Assembly: GCA_964036665.1 (NCBI GenBank) | Contig: OZ038526.1 | Span: 19,902,001 to 19,966,000 of the forward strand | Direction: 5' to 3' | From: Gordius sp. MW1 | Taxonomy: Eukaryota; Nematomorpha; Gordioida; Gordea; Gordiidae | Length of the DNA stretch: 64,000 bases | Part shown: positions 58,838-64,000 of the stretch, piece after piece | Position numbering within the stretch: the stretch's first letter is position 1 | Layout: every line of letters starts with the position of its first letter | Made by a program: the position numbers and the translations under genes | The notes under the pieces: model-generated | Databases searched by the model: none | The model's input: the letters and a program-made list of their open reading frames with translations, nothing else | Told to the model about the DNA's origin: nothing

Positions 58838-59640
58838 ATCTGCGCGGGCAGTAAAACTCCGGCCCACGGGCGAGTACGGACGGGCTTTGTATCATAAAAT
58901 TTTTTAAGGGCCGAGCCCGGACGGGTCAACTATTAATAGAACGGGCTCGGGCGGGCCTGAGATTTTTTAACGTGATTGAACGGGCCTGACATTTTATAAA
59001 GAAGAATGAACGGGTCTGAAATTTATAAACGGCCATGGAATTATAAACGCACTTAAAAGCCAGACAATTATATAAATATATAATTTTCATTAAATATATA
59101 GTTTATGAATTATATAAAAATAATTTTGTAACGTCTAATTTTTGTATAACCTATAGAATTCATTCATTTTTAGGGCGAGAAATTTGACTTTAAAGCATTT
59201 TTATTCTTTTAATATAAATTTTCGTTCAAATAATTTAAATAGTAGATTCGTATATTTTATTATAAGTAAGTTTAATTCCTTAATAGTTACGCATCAAAAT
59301 CTTTAATTTTTTCCCCAAAATTTTTGTGTTGAGTTGTAACTTCTTAGGTGTATTAACTTAATTAATCAAATAAAAGAAAATTGTTTGTTGAAAGTTTAAT
59401 ATTCTCTTGTAATTTTATCAAGTATCTTGATTTAATGTTAATACTTTATTGAAACTTCTTAGGTGAATTAACTCATATTAATTAATCAATCAATTTAAAT
59501 TACAATTAACATAAAGTATTAAAAAAAACTTTACTGCATTATCATATGGATAAATTGGGTCGTGAGCGGGTTTCTTTTAAAAAATATGAAGGAGCTTAGG
59601 CGGGCCTGACGTTTTTTTTAAGGACGGGCTTGAAATAACC
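58838..59640. mobile_element. truncated hAT MITE related to 25597-26657
   Basis: GAGATCTGCGCGGGCAG at the left, CCCGG/CGGGC end repeats, and an AT-rich middle that matches 26100-26400 in inverse orientation (e.g. ATTCATTCATTTTTAGGGC near 59160). The right end is lost. Confidence 0.7.
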
Positions 59641-61396
59641 CGGTTGCAGCATTAGCAGATTAAAGCTGCTGAGGAATGCTGGTTGAGTAAGATATAAACT
59701 AACTGGGCCTCGATCAGAGTTGCTTGATATAAACCGTGGTATCGAGCAGGGTTGTTTGAAACTAAACATGGTTTTCAGCAGATTTCATTATAGCGTACTA
59801 GCTGAGCAGGCAATTGGCATATAATGCTAATATAAACACAATTTTAATATTTATACATAATTGCTTATCAATATTATTTATATTTTGAATATTAAATCAA
59901 TAGATTGGGGTGTTATGATATTATATAAAATAAAATTAAAAAATTTAGTTTGCGGTTTTACCTTAGTGACATTTGTCAAAATTGTCATTTTAAGGCTAGA
60001 GAAAAAATTTAAACAAAAATTGGTAGGTTGGGGTGACAAAAATAAATGAAAATTAAAAAACGTGTTTTACGGTTTTACTTTGGTGACAATTGTCATACTT
60101 GTCATTTTTATAACTAAAGGACAAATTTAAACGAGAATTGGTAGGTTAGGGTGTTATAAAATTAGTACAAAATAAAAAAATGGGTTAGGGTGTCATAAAA
60201 TTAATACATATTAAAAAAATAACCTCCTCCGACCCAAGTGTTAACTCTCTTAGCACGGTCGTCGGAAGCGAGTATTTGACCGCATTACGTTTTTCGACTG
60301 TACTTTGTTCGGACGTAAGAATCGAACTGTATTGTTGAACGTTTTCTGGTTCGGTCTTTAAATTGGTCTTCTCGATTTGATTTCATAGTTGACCACTGTA
60401 CTAATGCCAGCTGCGCTGGCAGTGGCAGGTCACGCGTGAATGATCGTACTTGATAATAAAAGTATAGTTCTTTTTTGTCGCGTTTAACGTTTCGTTAAAT
60501 ATAATTAATCTGAGTTTGAGTAAATGATTAAGTATTAACGTAACATTTATTATTAACAAATATTAATTAGGCAACCAATTGATAAGATTTTAAAGTACGA
60601 TTAAAAGATATTAAACACTGTCGACAATTGAATTTTGTTACAAACGTTTTTTTATATTAAAACAAACCTAAGATTCCGCTAGATGGCATCAACAGAATTA
60701 ACACAGTAAATCATTCTAAAGTTAACAAAAATTTGTTATACAAACAATAAAGTCTTGTTATAATTTTCTATATTCTTGTAACCAAAGGTAACATAATTCA
60801 TACAGAAATTATTTTGAAATCATAAATACAATATGATGAGATTAGTTGGCCTTAATTGAGTTATAATCCTATTTGATGTTTGCTGCGAGATAAGTCTTCG
60901 TAAAATAGTTTAGTGTAATATCCGATCAATAAATGACAAATTACTGTCCTTCAATAAAGTTATTAGCTTTTCCCAATCATCTGTAACTTTTAAAATCGAT
61001 ATTTTTCAAACATTAAAAATATGAAGAATATAAAAAATTTTAAATTATGGTTTTAAGATATAATTATTATATCATACTCTGCTTTTTACTTTTTAAATCT
61101 ATATATTTTATTATGTTTAATTTTAAAATACATATATTATATGAAAATAAATGAAATTAGGATTCTTTATGCTAAAAATGAGTTATTTTTAGGTAATTTA
61201 AGGGAAAAAACATTTTTATTGATTTTTTATTAATTATTACAATTTTTAATCATTTTTTAAATATTTAATTATATATGAAAAATATAGTGCAAAATTATAT
61301 AATGACACAAAAAGAAATACTGTTTTTCTGAAATCTAAAATAACCCTATAAATAGGTCAATTTAGATCGTTGGTTATAGATAAGGGTACTGTCTAA
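59641..61396. other. upstream region of the 61574 gene, no coding sequence seen
   Basis: A roughly 118-bp unit with TTTACCTTAGTGACATTTGTC and GGTAGGTTGGGGTG recurs at about 59955 and 60073. TGCCAGCTGCGCTGGCA near 60408 is a short hairpin. The sequence around 60240-60470 is less AT-rich but has no ORF. Confidence 0.45.
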
Positions 61397-61433
61397 TATA
61401 TAAAGGGATCTATCTTTGTGATAAACACACAGT
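61397..61433 (+). promoter_or_regulatory. predicted core promoter for the 61574 gene
   Basis: TATATAAA at 61397-61404 is followed about 30 bp later by CACAGTGT (A at 61431), an initiator-like sequence of the arthropod type. The spacing suits a TATA-driven start and leaves a 5' UTR of about 140 bp. This is motif evidence only, in AT-rich DNA. Confidence 0.4.
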
Positions 61434-61573
61434 GTAATTTTATCAAACAAGTCAATTTACTTTTCGAAATTTATTATAAAAAACTATATTTGCCTCTATA
61501 TATTAAAAACCCCCTAAAAAATTAATTTTAAATAATATTTAAATAAAATAAAATTTCTTTTCTTATTAATACC

Positions 61574-63248
61574 ATGATGTCACAAGTATGTAACGACATG
61601 GGCGAGCTGCTGAAAGAAAAATTAAAACCAATCAGTCCCTTTATTGCCAATTTAAGCACTGGAATATTGAATCAAACTTATAAAATTTTGGATATTCAGC
61701 GAAATAGGAGATTTTCTAAAGCAAAAACTTCTGGCAAAAATCAAAATATTCTAGCAAATTCTCAACCAAGATTTGACAGAGAAATTCAAAGCTTAGAATT
61801 GTACCAAGATATAAATTGGGATTCTAAGGAACTTTTGGAAATTTCCAGAAATTTTTTTCTCTCAAAAGCTACAAAAACATCTATGGACCCCCTAGCTTTT
61901 GGTTTCGCTTGCGATAAATTACAAAAAAACATGAAGCCTTTAGTAATTAGGCAGCGATTAAATAAATTATATTGGGTTATATTCCAAATTTTACAGATTA
62001 TTGCTATTTTATATGTAGCGAATTTCTGTTGGAAGCATGTACCTTGTGTTAAGAAATTAACACAATCTGGCTTGAGGAGAGCTGAAATTAAAGTTAGTGT
62101 AATATAAATTTTTTTGTCCGAGAAAGTGTATATTATAGTTATAAAAAAATTAAGTATCATAAATATTTGGAAAAAATTCCGATATTGCTATTGACATTAT
62201 ATTTACAAGTAGTAATGCCCGATTTTGTGTCTTATAAAAAAAGATTCCCGATTATCATGGGATAACAAAGATTTAGTTTCCTATTTTTTTTCTACTAATT
62301 TTTAAGGCTTGAGGGCCCCTAGATTGTGAGAGTGGTTGTTGCCATGGGACTCCGAATATTTTAAACTTTTTGGAAACTCGGCTGAAGAATTTTGAATAAT
62401 ATATCTTAATTTTTAATAAATTAAATACTTTATGACAAAATATATATAGTTTATATATGTAAAAATTTAGCTTTGTGGTGTCTGTTTACATAAGATTTTA
62501 GGAATTTTGAATAAATTCATTATGTTTAATTTGATAACTGGCCCAACTCCTTAAATATATTTGTCATTTAAAATTTGGCTATAAACAAGGTATTTAAATA
62601 CAACCAATTTTGTTTAAGTTTTAAATATCTTTAAATATTATATTTTTATATGTTAAAAATTTATAAATTTTTAATTTGATAAAAATAATAGTGGATGTAA
62701 GTTTTTCCCGTTTATTAGACTTTTTTTCTTTTTTTAAGGGAAGTTTTTTTATTTTCAAGATTATGCGATTGTAATCATTAAATCAAAGTTAGCGCCATGA
62801 ATATTTTCAAATTTATATATGGAAAAAACAACATTTTTTGCTTGAAATGTAACCAATATAATTTTAGGAATAAATTATAATTTTGCCTAATAGTTACTTC
62901 CTTATTGGGATTGGACTAGCTTATACTACGAATCTTGCCTGATTTCTAACCCTTTTTACCAACCAGAAACTCTCCGAGAGGATGATTGTCAAGTAAATTT
63001 TCATATTTTTATTTTATTATTTTTTATTTCTTATTAGTTTAAAATTCATAAAGTAACAAAGTTTCGGTTTTTTAATTTAGGCTTGTATCGGGGTCAATAC
63101 TATTGCTAAAGTAGCAAACATTTCTCAGTCAAAAATAACTGATGGCTATTTAAAAATGGACCTCCCTTTTATAGTTAGAGATGCAACTTCTGATTGGATT
63201 ATTATGGATTGGCCACGTGATGGATCGGCTAAAGGAGAATTAAAAAAA
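61574..63248 (+). CDS. uncharacterised conserved membrane protein, 5' part (three exons), continues past window
   Basis: Exons 61574-62092, 62894-62992 and 63081-63248 join in phase 0 with GT..AG introns and give 262 codons with no stop. The N-terminal 130 residues are polar and basic. One strongly hydrophobic segment lies near residues 136-153 (YWVIFQILQIIAILYVAN), followed by FCWKHVPCVKK. Exon 2 reads LLPYWDWTSLYYESCLI then SNPFYQPETLREDDCQ, and exon 3 contains SKITDGYLKMDLPFIVRDA then a Trp-rich stretch. The last part resembles the start of cupin/JmjC-like domains (xxPFIVRDA..DW), but that is an inference from a short match. The start was chosen as the first ATG of an adjacent pair, about 140 bp below a TATA-like box. 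I do not recognise the family with certainty. The intron after 63248 contains a MITE fragment. Confidence 0.72.
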
Positions 63249-63499
63249 GTAATTTTTTCTTTCTTTTAAATTATGCCATTTTTCATTTTTTTGTCAAGTT
63301 TTTTCGCTAATTACGCCAAGTACCAGAGCGTGGTGCGTCTCTACTCGTTATCGTTTCTTATAATTAAATTTACTCAAATTATACAAAAAATTGCTACATT
63401 TTGTGGGCAATGGTTTAATCATAGACTAATAATACGATATACTCACAACCGATGGTTTTTTCATTAAGAATTATTGATTAGTTATGTCAATTTTTGGAG

Positions 63500-63560
63500 C
63501 TGTAAAAACGGCTGGGTTTTGTTTGGTCGACCTTTGGTTATGACTCACATTTCGACTAAG
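63500..63560. repeat. end fragment of the palindromic MITE
   Basis: TGTAAAAACGGCTGGGTTTT and GTTTGGTCGACCTTTGG are the left end of the family, located in the intron after exon 3 of the 61574 gene. Confidence 0.75.
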
Positions 63561-64000
63561 CCTAGAGATCGATTAAGATAAATAGAGAAAAAAGCCATTA
63601 ATATAAATCTGAAATTTAAAACATCATTGCATATTTTAAGGTATCTTAACCCTCCAATGTACTTATATAAATCCCAACCCTGAAGTGACCTATGGGGTTT
63701 ATAAAACCCCATCCTTAAAATGATCATAATATTAAAACCAATAGAGTAACACTTCTCAGATATTAAATATAAGTTTATTAAAGCCTCTTATAGGTTTGTA
63801 AAAAAAATAATTTAATTATAAATAGTAATTCTAAAATTATATGCAATTTACCAAACACAAGGAAAATGAATAAAGATATAAATGACATGTTTTATTTTTG
63901 TAATATAGACCAAACAGTTAGTAGAAATATAAAAAGCAAATGTTTTTTTTATTAAAAGAAGGTTTAAATAATATAAAAAAATGCATTCTTAATAAAACGA
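63561..64000. other. AT-rich intron or flank
   Basis: No exon or repeat recognised to the window edge. The next exon of the 61574 gene should lie beyond. Confidence 0.4.

Noticed and set aside
60405-60426. Hairpin TGCCAGCTGCGCTGGCA as a small RNA or terminator
   Set aside because: Stem too short for a microRNA precursor, and intrinsic terminators do not apply in an animal genome.

Overview
This is a eukaryotic, AT-rich chromosome segment from an invertebrate, most likely an arthropod and probably an insect. The evidence is small exons split by GT..AG introns, an alpha-2-macroglobulin/TEP gene, a gamma-SNAP gene, and a mixture of mariner, piggyBac-like, hAT, MULE, Helitron, LTR and non-LTR elements. 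I cannot name the species. There are no bacterial features, CRISPR arrays, rRNA genes or tRNA genes that I can support.

Three host genes are visible. (1) A thioester-containing alpha-2-macroglobulin/TEP gene enters from the left edge on the + strand and ends at 11362. Nine exons encode the thioester domain (GCGEQN intact) through the receptor-binding domain. Its last intron (6174-11206) is swollen by a stack of nested transposons. (2) A gamma-SNAP gene on the - strand runs from ATG 28064 to stop 14186 in ten exons whose phases all agree. It includes a 35-bp intron, an 18-nt microexon, a roughly 10-kb intron full of mobile elements, and a C-terminal extension not present in the human protein. 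(3) The 5' part of an uncharacterised gene for a single-pass membrane protein starts at 61574 on the + strand and runs off the right edge.

Most of the rest is transposable-element sequence. 7365-11165: a small palindromic MITE interrupted by a hAT element and by a 2.4-kb element with terminal inverted repeats of about 600 bp, which itself holds an LTR-like remnant. 11705-13135: a TTAA-flanked piggyBac-like element. 17255-19345: a non-LTR retrotransposon with a 40-bp target duplication and a mutated RT active site. 20308-21559: a mariner. 23375-26760: Helitron-derived sequence containing a hAT MITE. 28091-28382: a MITE with TTAGGG-like repeats, 26 bp from the gamma-SNAP start codon. 28809-29480: another non-LTR tail. 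29938-33745: a MULE whose ends are arrays of a TGCTAAG/CTTAGCA motif. 34081-35616: a hAT MITE. 36711-46165: a second piggyBac-like copy split by a 7.2-kb Rep/helicase Helitron (37524-44740) and by a hAT (44890-45675). 48806-49329: a hAT MITE. 49502-55532: a hAT with a TTF/ZMYM-like zinc-finger transposase, carrying another hAT MITE and a foldback MULE-like element that itself contains a hAT. 55852-57892: a young, short LTR element with a 5-bp target duplication. 58558-58735: a 44-bp tandem repeat.

The most useful observations are the exact nested boundaries, where paralogous copies act as empty-site controls; the shared TGCTAAG arrays in an autonomous MULE and a foldback element; two large low-complexity insertions in the thioester domain of the TEP gene; the alternative hydrophobic tail of gamma-SNAP; and many poly(G)/poly(C) runs. 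One such run breaks a reading frame, and other breaks sit at homopolymers, so assembly error must be considered. I did not find a convincing new defence or metabolic system.
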